Positions 24,729 through 33,960 of a stretch of 64,000 bases of DNA are shown here, in pieces. The stretch is from contig NZ_KB907307.1 in assembly GCF_000381925.1 (NCBI RefSeq), positions 3,720,001 through 3,784,000 on the forward strand, written 5' to 3'. The notes under the pieces were generated by a model that was not told where the DNA came from, did no database searches, and saw nothing but the letters and a program-made list of their open reading frames with translations. Numbering within the stretch: position 1 is the first letter of the stretch; each line of letters opens with the position of its first letter. The DNA comes from Nocardia sp. BMG111209. Its GTDB lineage: Bacteria > Actinomycetota > Actinomycetes > Mycobacteriales > Mycobacteriaceae. Made by a program: the position numbers and the translations under genes.

Positions 24729-26654
24729 GTGTGTGGACTGCTCGGCTTTCTGACCGCTGATGTAGCGACCGACGCGGTCGTCCAGCAGGTGTACGACGCG
24801 CTGCAGTGCGGTCGCCATCGGGGTCCCGATGAGCGCGGGACCTGGCACGACGAGAACATCATCCTCGGTTTCAACCGGTTGTCGATCATCGATATCGACA
24901 ATTCCCATCAGCCGCTGTTCTGGGGGCCGGCGGACGAACCGGAGCGGTACGCGCTCGCGTTCAACGGGGAGATCTACAACTATCTCGAGCTGCGGCAGCA
25001 GCTCGCGGACGAGTTCGGGGCCGAGTTCCGCACCGAGGGTGACGGTGAGGCCATCGTCGCCGGATACCACTACTGGGGTTCCGAGGTCTTCGGGCGGCTG
25101 CGCGGCATGTTCGCCTTCGCCATCTGGGACACCCACACCCGGCAGCTGGTGCTGGCCCGGGATCGGTTCGGGATCAAACCGCTGTTCCTGGCCACCGGGC
25201 CGAACGGGACCGCGTACGCCAGCGAGAAGAAGAGCCTGCTGGAGCTGTTGCCGGCGCTGGGGCTGTCCGACCAACTGGACGTGCGGGCGCTCGAGCACTA
25301 CACCGTGCTGCAATACGTGCCGGAACCGGAGTCGCTGCACCTGGACGTGCGGCGGCTGGAATCGGGTTGTCACGCGATCCTGACGCCGGGTGCGAAGCCG
25401 GAGATCACCCGGTACTTCGAGCCGACGTTCCGGGTGCGGGCGTTCCAGCCGGGCAGTGAGGCGAAGCGGTACCAGGAGATCACCGACGTGTTGTCGGACT
25501 CCGTCGCCAAGCACATGCGCGCGGATGTCACCGTCGGGGCCTTCCTCTCCGGCGGGATCGACTCCACCGCCACCGCGGCGCTGGCGATCCGGCACAACCC
25601 GAACCTGCTGACCTTCACCTCTGCCTTCGAGCGCGAGGGTTACTCCGAGGCCGACGTGGCCGCCGAGACCGCCGCGGCGATCGGCGCGAAGCACTACATC
25701 CGGACCGTCGGACCGGAGGAGTACGCCGCCGCGATTCCCGAGATCGTCTGGTACCTCGACGATCCGGTGGCCGATCCGGCGCTGGTGCCGCTGTACTTCG
25801 TCGCGAAGGAGGCGCGCAAGCACGTCAAGGTGGTGCTCTCCGGCGAGGGGGCCGACGAACTGTTCGGTGGATACACGATCTACCGGGAACCGTTGTCGCT
25901 CAAGCCGTTCGAATATCTGCCGGGACCGCTGCGCACACTGGCCGGCCGGTTGTCGGAGCGGATTCCCGACGGCACGCGCGGTAAGAGCCTGTTGCATCGC
26001 GGTTCGCTGCCGCTGGAGCAGCGCTACTACGGCAACGCCCGCAGCTTCAACGACGCCCAATTGCGTTCTGTACTGCGGGAATTCCGGCCCGAGTGGACCC
26101 ATCAGGACGTGACCGCGCCGATCTACGCGCGCTCGCGCGGCTGGGATCCGGTGGCGCGGATGCAACATCTGGACCTGTTCACCTGGTTGCGCGGCGACAT
26201 CCTGGTCAAGGCCGACAAGATGACCATGGCCAATTCGCTCGAACTGCGGGTGCCGTTCCTGGATCCCGAGGTTTTCGCGATCGCCGAACAGCTGCCGTAC
26301 GAGCAGAAGATCACCAAGGAGACCACCAAATACGCGCTGCGCCGGGCGCTGGAAACCATCGTCCCGCCGCATGTCCTGCACCGGCCCAAACTCGGTTTCC
26401 CGGTCCCGCTGCGGCACTGGCTGCGCGGCCCGGAACTGTACGACTGGGCGGCCGTGCAGATCGCCGAATCGCAGACCGATCACCTGCTCGACAAGGCCGC
26501 GATCAAGGCGATGCTGGAGGCCCACCGCACCGGTCCCGTCGACCACAGCCGGCGGTTGTGGACGCTGCTGGTGTTCATGATCTGGCACGGCATCTTCGTC
26601 GAGGACCGGATCAAGCCGGACATCCAGGAGCCCGCGTACCCGGTGCGGCTGTAG
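24729..26654 (+). CDS. asnB: Asparagine synthase (glutamine-hydrolysing)
   Basis: 641-aa class II amidotransferase. The GTG start at 24729 is followed at once by Cys2 (MCGLLGF), the glutaminase nucleophile after Met removal; HRGPDERGTW and FNGEIYNYLELR complete that domain. The synthetase domain has the ATP loop FLSGGIDSTATAALA at about residue 275 and GEGADELFGGY near 380. It makes asparagine, or amidates another acid, from aspartate-type substrates, ATP and glutamine. In mycobacteria the orthologue (Rv2201, recalled) also lies beside ctaC. A hairpin follows at 26665. Confidence 0.95.
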   Translation: MCGLLGFLTADVATDAVVQQVYDALQCGRHRGPDERGTWHDENIILGFNRLSIIDIDNSHQPLFWGPADEPERYALAFNGEIYNYLELRQQLADEFGAEFRTEGDGEAIVAGYHYWGSEVFGRLRGMFAFAIWDTHTRQLVLARDRFGIKPLFLATGPNGTAYASEKKSLLELLPALGLSDQLDVRALEHYTVLQYVPEPESLHLDVRRLESGCHAILTPGAKPEITRYFEPTFRVRAFQPGSEAKRYQEITDVLSDSVAKHMRADVTVGAFLSGGIDSTATAALAIRHNPNLLTFTSAFEREGYSEADVAAETAAAIGAKHYIRTVGPEEYAAAIPEIVWYLDDPVADPALVPLYFVAKEARKHVKVVLSGEGADELFGGYTIYREPLSLKPFEYLPGPLRTLAGRLSERIPDGTRGKSLLHRGSLPLEQRYYGNARSFNDAQLRSVLREFRPEWTHQDVTAPIYARSRGWDPVARMQHLDLFTWLRGDILVKADKMTMANSLELRVPFLDPEVFAIAEQLPYEQKITKETTKYALRRALETIVPPHVLHRPKLGFPVPLRHWLRGPELYDWAAVQIAESQTDHLLDKAAIKAMLEAHRTGPVDHSRRLWTLLVFMIWHGIFVEDRIKPDIQEPAYPVRL

Positions 26655-26664
26655 CTACCCGACG

Positions 26665-26696
26665 GTGACCGGTATACCTCTGTCCGTACCGGTCAC
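26665..26696 (+). terminator. Hairpin after asnB
   Basis: GTGACCGGTA (26665-26674) pairs with TACCGGTCAC (26687-26696) across a 12-nt loop, 10 nt past the asnB stop; CTTTCTC follows. Plausible intrinsic terminator. Confidence 0.55.
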
Positions 26697-26774
26697 AGCA
26701 CTTTCTCATCGTGATTCATTCATCGTTCGCCGCGTTGTGGTCGGGCGAGCACCCGGCGGGTGTTGGGTGTGGCC

Positions 26775-28778
26775 ATGACCGAGGATCAGGTTCCCCCGCC
26801 CGCAGACGACAACGAGCCCGGCGCTGCGGGCGACGGCCCAGCTGAAGGCGGCGCGGAGAACAGCCCGGCTGAAGGCACCGCGGCAGGTGGCCCGGCGGAG
26901 AGCGCCGCGGCGAGCGGCCCGGCGCAGAACACCGCAGCGAGCGGCCCGACGCAGGAGGCCGCGGCAGGTGGCACAGCTGAAGGCGCCGCGGCAGGTGGCA
27001 CAGCGGAGAACACTGCGGCGAGCGGCCCGACGGAGGACACCGCAGCGAGCGGCCCGACGGAGGAGGCCGCGGCGGGTGGCACAGCGGAAGAGGCCGCTGC
27101 GGGCACAGCGGCCGGTGGCCCGGCCGACCCCAAGGCTGGCGACCCGGCGGACGGTCCGGCCGACACCGCGCATCTCGTGAACCGGCGCTGGCTGTTCGGC
27201 GCGACGGCAGGTGCGGCGGTGGCCGGGCTCGCCGTGGGTGGCGGCGCGGTGGCGCTCACCTCCGGCGACTCCGGCTCGGGCACCGAGGCATGGCCGCGCG
27301 CGGCCACCCCGGTCGTCACCCCGGAACGGTCTGCGGCGCCGCGGGTTTCGGGCCTGCACCTGCAGTTCGGCGCGGACGCGGCGCGGGAGGCGGTGGTCTC
27401 CTGGCACACCTTCGGCTCGGTGAGCAAGCCCGTGGTCCGATTCGGCACCGCCGCAGACAATTTCGGCAGCAGCATCGACGCCGAGACCAGGACCTACCGG
27501 GATGCCAAGTCCGGCACCGAGGTCCAGGTCCACCACGCCAGGCTGACCGGCCTGACCCCGGACACCGACTACGTCTACTCCGCGGGCCACGACGGCGCCC
27601 CGCCCGAACTCGGCACCCTCCGCACCGCCCCCGCCGGCCGGGCGGCCTTCCGCTTCACCAGCTTCGGCGACCAGGGCACCCCGACTCTCGGCAAGATCTC
27701 CGCCGCACCGGTCATGAGCGCCACCGGCATCGCGGCCCCCACCTACGTCAACGACAACCTGGGTTCCCCGTTCGCGGGCGACGTCACCGCCGGAATCGAG
27801 CGCCTGGCACCACTTTTCAACCTCGTCAACGGCGACCTCTGCTACGCCAACCTCGCCAACGACCGGGTCCGCACCTGGAACGACTGGTGGGCCAACAACT
27901 CTCGTTCCGCCCGCTACCGCCCCTGGATGCCCTCCCCCGGCAACCACGAGAACGAGGCGGGCAACGGACCCATCGGTTACCAGGCCTTCCAGACCTATTT
28001 CACGCTGCCCGACAACGGTTCCGAGGACCTGACCAAGGGCCTCTGGTACGCCTTCACCGCGGGCGGCGTCCGCGTGATCGCCCTCGCCAACGACGACATC
28101 TGCTACCAGGACGGCGGCAACACCTACGTCCGCGGCTACTCCGCCGGCGCCCAGAAGCACTGGCTGGAAACCGAACTGGCGAAGGCCCGCGGCGACAAGG
28201 GCATCGACTGGATCGTCGTCACCATGCACCAGACGGCGATCTCGTCGGCCGACAAGTTCAACGGCGGCGACCGCGCCATCCGCGAGGAATGGCTGCCCCT
28301 GTTCGACAAATACCAGGTCGACCTGGTCCTGTGCGGTCACGAACACCACTACGAGCGCACCCACCCGCTGCGCGGCGTCCTCGGCACCGACACCCTCACC
28401 CCGAAACCCGCCGACACCAAGGCCGACGTCGTGGACACCACCAAGGGCACCGTCCACCTGGTCATCGGCGGCGGCGGCACCTCCCTCCCCTCCAACACCC
28501 TCTTCTTCCCCGGCCAACAGTGCCGCGTGATCACCTCGGTGGGCCCGACCGACTCCGCCACCGGCAAGAAGACCCCCGTCTACGTCATGGAACAGGCCCC
28601 CTGGTCCGCCGTCAAGGACGCCGAAAACCCGTACGGCTTCTGCTCTTTCGACGTAGACCCCGGCAAGCCCGGCGGCAACACCACCATCACCGGCACCTAC
28701 TACGCCCTGACCGGCCCCACCAGCGAACTGAAGATCGTAGACAAATTCACCCTCACCCGCCCCCGCACAGACATCTGA
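26775..28778 (+). CDS. Exported purple acid phosphatase-like metallophosphoesterase
   Basis: 667-aa protein. An N-terminal region of about 130 residues is low-complexity and contains a nine-residue repeat (35-106). A twin-arginine-like signal, NRRWLFGATAGAAVAGLAVGG, starts at residue 136. Next come a fibronectin-like domain (about 175-285) and a metallophosphatase domain with GDQG (about 298), GDLCYA (about 353), GNHE (about 391), VTMHQT and GHEHHYER (about 522), the metal ligands of purple acid phosphatases. It would hydrolyse phosphate esters outside the membrane. A GTG at 27177, directly before the RR, would give a normal Tat signal, so the true start and the fate of the repeat region are open. 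Stands alone after asnB. Confidence 0.85.
   Translation: MTEDQVPPPADDNEPGAAGDGPAEGGAENSPAEGTAAGGPAESAAASGPAQNTAASGPTQEAAAGGTAEGAAAGGTAENTAASGPTEDTAASGPTEEAAAGGTAEEAAAGTAAGGPADPKAGDPADGPADTAHLVNRRWLFGATAGAAVAGLAVGGGAVALTSGDSGSGTEAWPRAATPVVTPERSAAPRVSGLHLQFGADAAREAVVSWHTFGSVSKPVVRFGTAADNFGSSIDAETRTYRDAKSGTEVQVHHARLTGLTPDTDYVYSAGHDGAPPELGTLRTAPAGRAAFRFTSFGDQGTPTLGKISAAPVMSATGIAAPTYVNDNLGSPFAGDVTAGIERLAPLFNLVNGDLCYANLANDRVRTWNDWWANNSRSARYRPWMPSPGNHENEAGNGPIGYQAFQTYFTLPDNGSEDLTKGLWYAFTAGGVRVIALANDDICYQDGGNTYVRGYSAGAQKHWLETELAKARGDKGIDWIVVTMHQTAISSADKFNGGDRAIREEWLPLFDKYQVDLVLCGHEHHYERTHPLRGVLGTDTLTPKPADTKADVVDTTKGTVHLVIGGGGTSLPSNTLFFPGQQCRVITSVGPTDSATGKKTPVYVMEQAPWSAVKDAENPYGFCSFDVDPGKPGGNTTITGTYYALTGPTSELKIVDKFTLTRPRTDI
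26877..27092 (+). repeat. 27-bp coding tandem repeat, eight units
   Basis: Eight in-frame units encode the nonapeptide [AT]AA[GS]G[PT][AT][EQ]x (residues 35-106 of the phosphatase). The period of 27 bp is exact between adjacent units, for example at 26964/26991 and 27021/27048. Partial units flank both sides. Confidence 0.9.
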
Positions 28779-28946
28779 ACCACCCCGGAATACCCGCGAC
28801 CGATTTCACTGGAGCTGAAACGGGTGGATATTCGCCCTGCTCACACCCGCTCGCTGCGACTCACGCCCCGGCCCGCCGAGCCCAGGTACCATCACGGCGG
28901 GCCGGGATCGGTCCTTCGGGTTCGACGGGTTTGAGCAGGGAGGGCC

Positions 28947-30524
28947 GTGAAGTTTTTCAACACCACCGGACCGTGCGATCCGCGGCGGCACTATATGTTG
29001 CCGGCGGCCCAGCGGATCACCGACGCCCGCGAATTCATCGACTACGGCCAGTATTTCGTGGTGCACGCACCACGGCAGACGGGTAAGACCACCAGCCTCA
29101 TCGAGTTGGGTCGTGAACTGACCGCCGAAGGCAGTTACCTTGCGCTGCATTTCTCCTGCGAAGTCGCGGTGCCGTTCCAGGACGATTTCGTCGGAGCCGG
29201 TAAAGCAATCCTGAACCGGATCCGTACCGCGGCGGAGAATGCCGGCCTGCCGCCCGAGCAGTTGCCGCCGGATCCGTGGCCGGACACCACTCCGGGTACT
29301 GAAGTGGTCAACGGCCTGTCCGTCTGGGCGGCGCAGTGCCCGCTGCCGCTGGTGCTGTTCTTCGACGAGATCGATGCGATTCGCGGCAATTCCCTGGTCA
29401 GCGTGCTGCGGCAGTTGCGTGACGGCTACACCACCCAGCGTGGCAGATTCCCGCACGCGATCGTGCTCTGCGGAATGCGCGACGTCCGGGACTACAAGGC
29501 CGCTTCCGGCGGTGATCCCACTCGGCTCCAGTCGGCCAGCCCCTTCAACATCAAGGTCGAATCCATCCGGATCGGGGATTTCAGCCGAGCCGACGTTGCC
29601 GCCCTGTACGAGCAGCACACCACGGCCACGGGACAGCAATTCAGCACGCGTGCAACCGATCTCGCCTACTACTATTCCCAGGGCCAGCCCTGGCTGGTCA
29701 ATGCACTCGCGCACGAGGTGATCCGCAAGATGCGTGTCACCGAAGCCGTCACCGACGATCACATCGATGAGGCGAAGGAGCGGCTGATCGTCGCCCGCGC
29801 AACGCATCTGGATTCCCTGGTGGACAAACTCTCCGAACCGCGCGTGCAGAAAGTCATCGAGCCACTGCTGGCCGGCACATTGCTGGACGTCGACCCCACC
29901 TTCAACGATGCCGTCGGCTACACCCGAGACCTCGGCCTGATCGCCGCCGGTAAGACGGTCAGGATCGCGAATCCCATTTACAACGAGGTGATCGTCCGAG
30001 TGCTCGGTGCAAGCATCGAGAACAACATCCTCGCCGAACCGTCCAGCTTCCGTTTGGCCGACGGTCGCCTCGACCTGCCGAAACTACTCGCCGAGTTCGT
30101 CTCGTTCTGGAAGCAGAACGGTGAAGTGCTCGTCGTCAAACAGGGCTACCACGAAGCAGCGGCACAACTGGTGATGATGGCGTTTCTCCATCGAATCGTG
30201 AACGGCGGCGGCTATATCGATCGCGAATACGGTCTCGGGTACCGTCGCATCGACCTGCTGATCCGGCAGCCCTACATCGGCACCGACGGCCAACGCGCCT
30301 GGCAACGCGAGGCTCTGGAATTGAAGGTGCGCCACGAGGGCGACGAGGACCCGCTCACCGAGGGACTCGGTCAACTGGATGCCTATCTGGACCGCCTGGA
30401 TCTGGCGACCGGCGTCCTCGCGATCTTCGATCGACGAGCCTCCGCCCCGCCACTCCCCGGCCGAACCGCCTTCTCCGAAGCCACCAGCCCGGCCGGGCGC
30501 ACCGTCACCGTGCTCCGAGCCTGA
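28947..30524 (+). CDS. AAA-like ATPase fused to PD-(D/E)XK nuclease-like domain
   Basis: 525-aa protein. The N-terminal ATPase has the Walker A variant APRQTGKTT (residues 41-49, as in AAA_35-type proteins), Walker B LVLFFDEID (about 136) and a sensor-like IVLCGMRD. The middle is helical. The C-terminal region has YRRIDLLI (Asp at about 434) and EALELKV (Glu-x-Lys at about 456-458), a PD-(D/E)XK nuclease pattern as in PDDEXK_9 domains. Single gene with no partner; the region lies between conserved blocks, so it is an accessory insertion. Such ATPase-nuclease proteins are abundant, mobile and mostly uncharacterised; a defence or DNA-repair role is a guess. Confidence 0.8.
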   Translation: MKFFNTTGPCDPRRHYMLPAAQRITDAREFIDYGQYFVVHAPRQTGKTTSLIELGRELTAEGSYLALHFSCEVAVPFQDDFVGAGKAILNRIRTAAENAGLPPEQLPPDPWPDTTPGTEVVNGLSVWAAQCPLPLVLFFDEIDAIRGNSLVSVLRQLRDGYTTQRGRFPHAIVLCGMRDVRDYKAASGGDPTRLQSASPFNIKVESIRIGDFSRADVAALYEQHTTATGQQFSTRATDLAYYYSQGQPWLVNALAHEVIRKMRVTEAVTDDHIDEAKERLIVARATHLDSLVDKLSEPRVQKVIEPLLAGTLLDVDPTFNDAVGYTRDLGLIAAGKTVRIANPIYNEVIVRVLGASIENNILAEPSSFRLADGRLDLPKLLAEFVSFWKQNGEVLVVKQGYHEAAAQLVMMAFLHRIVNGGGYIDREYGLGYRRIDLLIRQPYIGTDGQRAWQREALELKVRHEGDEDPLTEGLGQLDAYLDRLDLATGVLAIFDRRASAPPLPGRTAFSEATSPAGRTVTVLRA

Positions 30525-30650
30525 TCCGTTTCGAGGCTGAAACCTGCACGGCGGCTGCGACTCTGCGGACACCGCCGGTCCCGCCGACGGCCGCCACGGA
30601 CCGCACTCGGCGGACGGGGCTCAGCGTTCAGTCATCCGCATTCGCGCCGT

Positions 30651-31400
30651 CTAAGGGTGCAGCGAGAGGATCGCGGCCGCGGTGGTCACCGTGAGTTCGA
30701 GGGCGGCACCGAGGACGTCGCCGTTGAGGCCGCCGAACCGATGGGTGCAGTGGCGGACCAGCAGTGCGGCCAGCTCGAGTGCGGCCACTACCGCGACCGG
30801 GCCCAGCCACCATGTGCCCGGAACCGCGAAAACCGATGCGGCGAGGGCCGATACGATCCACGCCGCCGTGGTGAACACCGATTGGGTGCCGGCGACCAGG
30901 GCGCCGAATCCCGCGCCGGGAGCGGGCTCGGTCCCCATTCGGCAGGCCAGCACCACCGCAACCCGGCCCAGGGCGATCGCCAGCACGATCGCGAACCACC
31001 GTCCGGACCCGGCGAGTGAACCGAACGTCGCGGCCTGGATGCCGATGACGAAAACCAGGGCCGCCACCCCGAACGGTCCGGCGCCGCCGCTCTTCATGAT
31101 CTCCCGGGCCCGTTCCGGCGGCCCGTAACTGCCGAGCCCGTCGAAGGTGTCCGCGAGGCCGTCCAGGTGCATCCCCCGGGTCGCCGCCGCCAGACCGGCC
31201 ACCGCGAGCAGCCCGCCGAGCAGATCGCTGCCGCCCGCCGCCCCGACCGCCCACAGCACCACACCGGTCGCCAGACCCAGCAACACCCCCACGACCGGGG
31301 CCAGCGCGATCGCCCGCTTCGCACCCACCCGATCCACCGTGTCCGGTCCCCGCACCGGCAGCACGGTCAGCCACGACACCGCCAGTCGCAACCCGGTCAC
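30651..31400 (-). CDS. cobS: Adenosylcobinamide-GDP ribazoletransferase
   Basis: 249-aa integral membrane enzyme that joins adenosylcobinamide-GDP and alpha-ribazole to make adenosylcobalamin. LRLAVSWLTVLPVRGP at the N-terminus, MHLDGLADTFDGLGSYG (Asp-rich metal site), REIMKSGGAGPFG and several hydrophobic helices mark CobS. The GTG at 31400 is the start because the N-terminus then aligns with the family. It is the last gene of the leftward cob group and lies 558 bp from the cobU-cobT fusion, a gap filled by tandem repeats. Confidence 0.93.
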   Translation of the reverse strand: MTGLRLAVSWLTVLPVRGPDTVDRVGAKRAIALAPVVGVLLGLATGVVLWAVGAAGGSDLLGGLLAVAGLAAATRGMHLDGLADTFDGLGSYGPPERAREIMKSGGAGPFGVAALVFVIGIQAATFGSLAGSGRWFAIVLAIALGRVAVVLACRMGTEPAPGAGFGALVAGTQSVFTTAAWIVSALAASVFAVPGTWWLGPVAVVAALELAALLVRHCTHRFGGLNGDVLGAALELTVTTAAAILSLHP

Positions 31401-31948
31401 CGCGCACCACCTGCATCCCCGAGCGACAGTCGGTCGGCGTTGACCCTCGGCCGTACCGATACCGGGACAGCATCGAACAACCCGGCGCATGCGTCCGCGC
31501 TCGGGCCGATGACAGCGGTGCACGAGGTCACATGCAGACCGATGCCGACCGGCGGCGGCACGACAGCGCTGCGACCGGCCCGGGTGTGTAATCCGGCGGC
31601 CAGGACCACCTGAAGTCCACCCGCCTCGAAGGCAGCAGCCATGCACCACAGCGGGACGACAGCGCTGCGGCCGATCTGAGTGTGCGATCTGCCTGCTACA
31701 GCGACCGAAAGTCTGCGCCTCTCACGACCGGTACCCGCGCACGGCACCGGGGCAGCAGTACTGCGGCCGGTCGGGGCGTGTGATTCGCGGGCAACGACGG
31801 CCGGAAGTCCGCATCCCTCGAGACCGGCACCCGCGCGCGGTGGCGGGACGGCGGCACGACGGATCTGCATGCGCGAGAGGGCAATCGGAGGAACGCTGCC
31901 GGTCGCGGGTGGCCGGGTGGGGTGGGAGTGGACGGGTGCGGGGGGCAC
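31397..31948 (-). CDS. Doubtful repeat-encoded 183-aa frame between cob genes
   Basis: This frame begins with a GTG 10 nt after the cobU-cobT stop and ends with a TGA overlapping the cobS GTG, which is operon-like spacing. It consists mostly of four degenerate units of 32 residues (GRSAVVP..., GRSTAAPV..., RRAAVPPP...) matching the 96-bp DNA repeat, and has no recognisable domain. In DNA this rich in GC, open frames arise by chance, and a period divisible by three helps keep them open. I give it as a possible translated spacer, not as a likely gene. Confidence 0.25.
   Translation of the reverse strand: MPPAPVHSHPTRPPATGSVPPIALSRMQIRRAAVPPPRAGAGLEGCGLPAVVARESHAPTGRSTAAPVPCAGTGRERRRLSVAVAGRSHTQIGRSAVVPLWCMAAAFEAGGLQVVLAAGLHTRAGRSAVVPPPVGIGLHVTSCTAVIGPSADACAGLFDAVPVSVRPRVNADRLSLGDAGGAR
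31473..31870. repeat. 96-bp tandem repeat, about four copies, between cob genes
   Basis: An anchor (CTGCG(A/G)CCG) recurs at 31569, 31665 and 31761, exactly 96 bp apart. A fourth, partial start at 31857 and a weaker earlier unit from about 31473 fit the same phase. Units share GTGTG(T/C)GAT/AAT and GCACCGG...GGC(A/G)GCA blocks but have diverged widely. Confidence 0.75.
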
Positions 31949-31958
31949 GATGGGGTGG

Positions 31959-33869
31959 TCAGGAGGTGGCGTCGGCGGTGCTGACGCCGGCGTCGCCGAA
32001 GGTGGACATCTCGGACAGGGCGGCGATTGCCGCGCGCAGCAGGGGGAGGGCGGTGAGTGCGCCGGAGCCTTCGCCGAGGCGCATGTCCAGCTCTACCAGC
32101 GGCTTCAGGTCGAGTTTGGTCAGGGCCAGGGTGTGGGACGGTTCGGCGGAGCGGTGGCCCGCTACCCACCAGGCCTTCGCGCCGGGGGCGAGCAGATCGG
32201 CGACCAGTGCGGCGGCGGTCACCACTACGCCGTCGAGGATCACCGGGGTGCGGCGGGCGGCGGCTTGGGCGAGATAGCCTGCCATGGCGGCGAAGTCGGC
32301 GCCGCCGGCCACTCGCAGGAGGGCGACCGGGTCGGTGCGGTGCGGGCGGGCCCGCCACATGGCGTCGCGGATGGCGGCGGCCTTGCGCATCCAGCCCTGG
32401 TCGTCGATGCCGGTGCCGCGGCCGATCGCCACCACCGGTTCGGTGCTGGTCAGAACGGCGATGAGAGTTGTTGCGGGGGTGGTGTTCCCGATGCCCATAT
32501 CGCCTGCGATCAGGAGGTCGGCGCCGCCGTCGATCTCCTCGTCGGCGATCGCGCGACCGGCCGCGAGGGCGGCGTGGGTCTCGGCCTCGGTCAGGGCGTC
32601 CTCGCGGTCGATGGCGCCGCTGGATCGGCGGATCTTGTGGGCCGACACGCTCGGATCGGTGTCGGACTCCACCGCGATGTCGACCACGCGGACGGTGGCG
32701 CCGGCCAGGCGGGCCAGTGCGTTCACGGCGGCCCCGCCGCCGGTGAAGTTGGCGACCATCTGCGCGGTCACCTCGCTCGGGTATGCCGATACACCGTGCC
32801 GGGCGATGCCGTGGTCACCGGCGAACACCACTACGCGGGCACGCTCGAATTGCTTCGGGGGGCATATGCCTTGGCAGGCGGCGATCCAATTGCCCAGCGG
32901 TTCCAGGCGGCCCAGCGCACCCGCCGGCTTGGTGAGTTGCAACTGCCGCGCCTCGGCCTGTGCCCGCACCTCGGTGTCCGGTTGTCTGATCAGGCCGAAA
33001 CTCGGTGCGGCGCTTTCGGTGTAGATGGGGTCGGTGGCGCCGGGGATCGTCGGGGTGCCGGACGTTGCCGCGGATACGGTTGCCGCCGAGCCGTTTTCGG
33101 ATCGGGCGCTCTGCGCAACATCGGATTCGGTCGCCGCGGCGGCCGCGGTCATCGCCGCTGTGACGGCCTCCGGCGAGATCGGTTCTCCCGCATCCGATCC
33201 GGCAACCGGCGCTCCGGGTGCGGCGGCGGAGGGTTGCGCCTCGGCAGGGGGCATCCCCGGACCGGCGCCGGCCACAGCCGAACCGGGCCCAGCGACGGCC
33301 GAGTCGGTGCCGCCGACCTCGGTCGCGGTGTCCAATCGGATCGCGCGCCCGGCGACGACGAGGAACACCTCGTCGCACACCGCCGCCACCCGCTGGTTCA
33401 GCGTCCCGATCTCGTCCTGGAACAGCCGTCCGGACGCGGTCGCCGGGATCACGCCGAGGCCCACCTCGGGGCTGACCACGATCAGCCGCTGCCGGTAGCC
33501 CTCGATCGCCGTCGCCAGCGCGTCGATATCGGGTGCGACCGTCCCCGGCGCCGAATCCCACGCCGCTCGCGCGTCGATTCGTCCGGTCAGCCAGGTGCCC
33601 AGGTCGTCGATCAGGGTCACCCGGGCCGGATCCGCGAGCGCGTCGACCGGGTCACCCTCCACCAGGGTCCAATTCGCCGGACGCCGATCTCGATGCGCCG
33701 CAATGCGTTCGGTGAATTCGAGATCCGCCGGATCGACCCGCGCGGTCGCGACGTACCGGACCGGCTCGGCCGGGCCCGCCAGTTCCTCGGCGAACGTCGA
33801 TTTTCCGGACCGCGCCCCGCCGAGAACCAGCGTTCGCAGCGGCCGCCCGCTGGCAGCATCGTTCAACAC
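31959..33869 (-). CDS. cobUT: CobU-CobT fusion: cobinamide kinase/GTP transferase and DMB phosphoribosyltransferase
   Basis: 636-aa fusion. Residues 1-190 are Cob[13 protein letters not shown]-loop, the guanylylated His in [28 protein letters not shown] and [13 protein letters not shown]. Residues about 190-290 form a low-complexity Ala/Gly/Pro/Ser linker. From about 292 the rest is CobT, with [32 protein letters not shown] and RLGEGSGA carrying the catalytic Glu. The protein would make adenosylcobinamide-GDP and alpha-ribazole phosphate, the substrates that meet at CobS downstream. The GTG at 33869 is a best guess and lacks a clear ribosome site. In M. tuberculosis CobT is separate (recalled). 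Confidence 0.92.
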   Translation of the reverse strand: MLNDAASGRPLRTLVLGGARSGKSTFAEELAGPAEPVRYVATARVDPADLEFTERIAAHRDRRPANWTLVEGDPVDALADPARVTLIDDLGTWLTGRIDARAAWDSAPGTVAPDIDALATAIEGYRQRLIVVSPEVGLGVIPATASGRLFQDEIGTLNQRVAAVCDEVFLVVAGRAIRLDTATEVGGTDSAVAGPGSAVAGAGPGMPPAEAQPSAAAPGAPVAGSDAGEPISPEAVTAAMTAAAAATESDVAQSARSENGSAATVSAATSGTPTIPGATDPIYTESAAPSFGLIRQPDTEVRAQAEARQLQLTKPAGALGRLEPLGNWIAACQGICPPKQFERARVVVFAGDHGIARHGVSAYPSEVTAQMVANFTGGGAAVNALARLAGATVRVVDIAVESDTDPSVSAHKIRRSSGAIDREDALTEAETHAALAAGRAIADEEIDGGADLLIAGDMGIGNTTPATTLIAVLTSTEPVVAIGRGTGIDDQGWMRKAAAIRDAMWRARPHRTDPVALLRVAGGADFAAMAGYLAQAAARRTPVILDGVVVTAAALVADLLAPGAKAWWVAGHRSAEPSHTLALTKLDLKPLVELDMRLGEGSGALTALPLLRAAIAALSEMSTFGDAGVSTADATS

Positions 33870-33960
33870 GCCAGAACGGTACCAACCGACCGTCCGTCCG
33901 ATACCGCTCACCCGTCCGGCGCGGCCGGTGCGGGCGGGTATCCCTCGGTACGGTCGAGAC

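Noticed and set aside
24549..26588. 679-codon minus-strand frame opposite asnB
   Set aside because: Shadow of asnB; composition is antisense-like and it would run through the repeat element.
26877..27092. Regularly spaced 27-bp units considered as a CRISPR-like array
   Set aside because: Units are contiguous without spacers, in frame, and code for a nonapeptide; no cas genes are near.
33870..33960. Cobalamin riboswitch upstream of the cobU-cobT fusion
   Set aside because: The divergent gap is 91 bp, far shorter than a cobalamin aptamer, and no B12-box-like sequence was seen.
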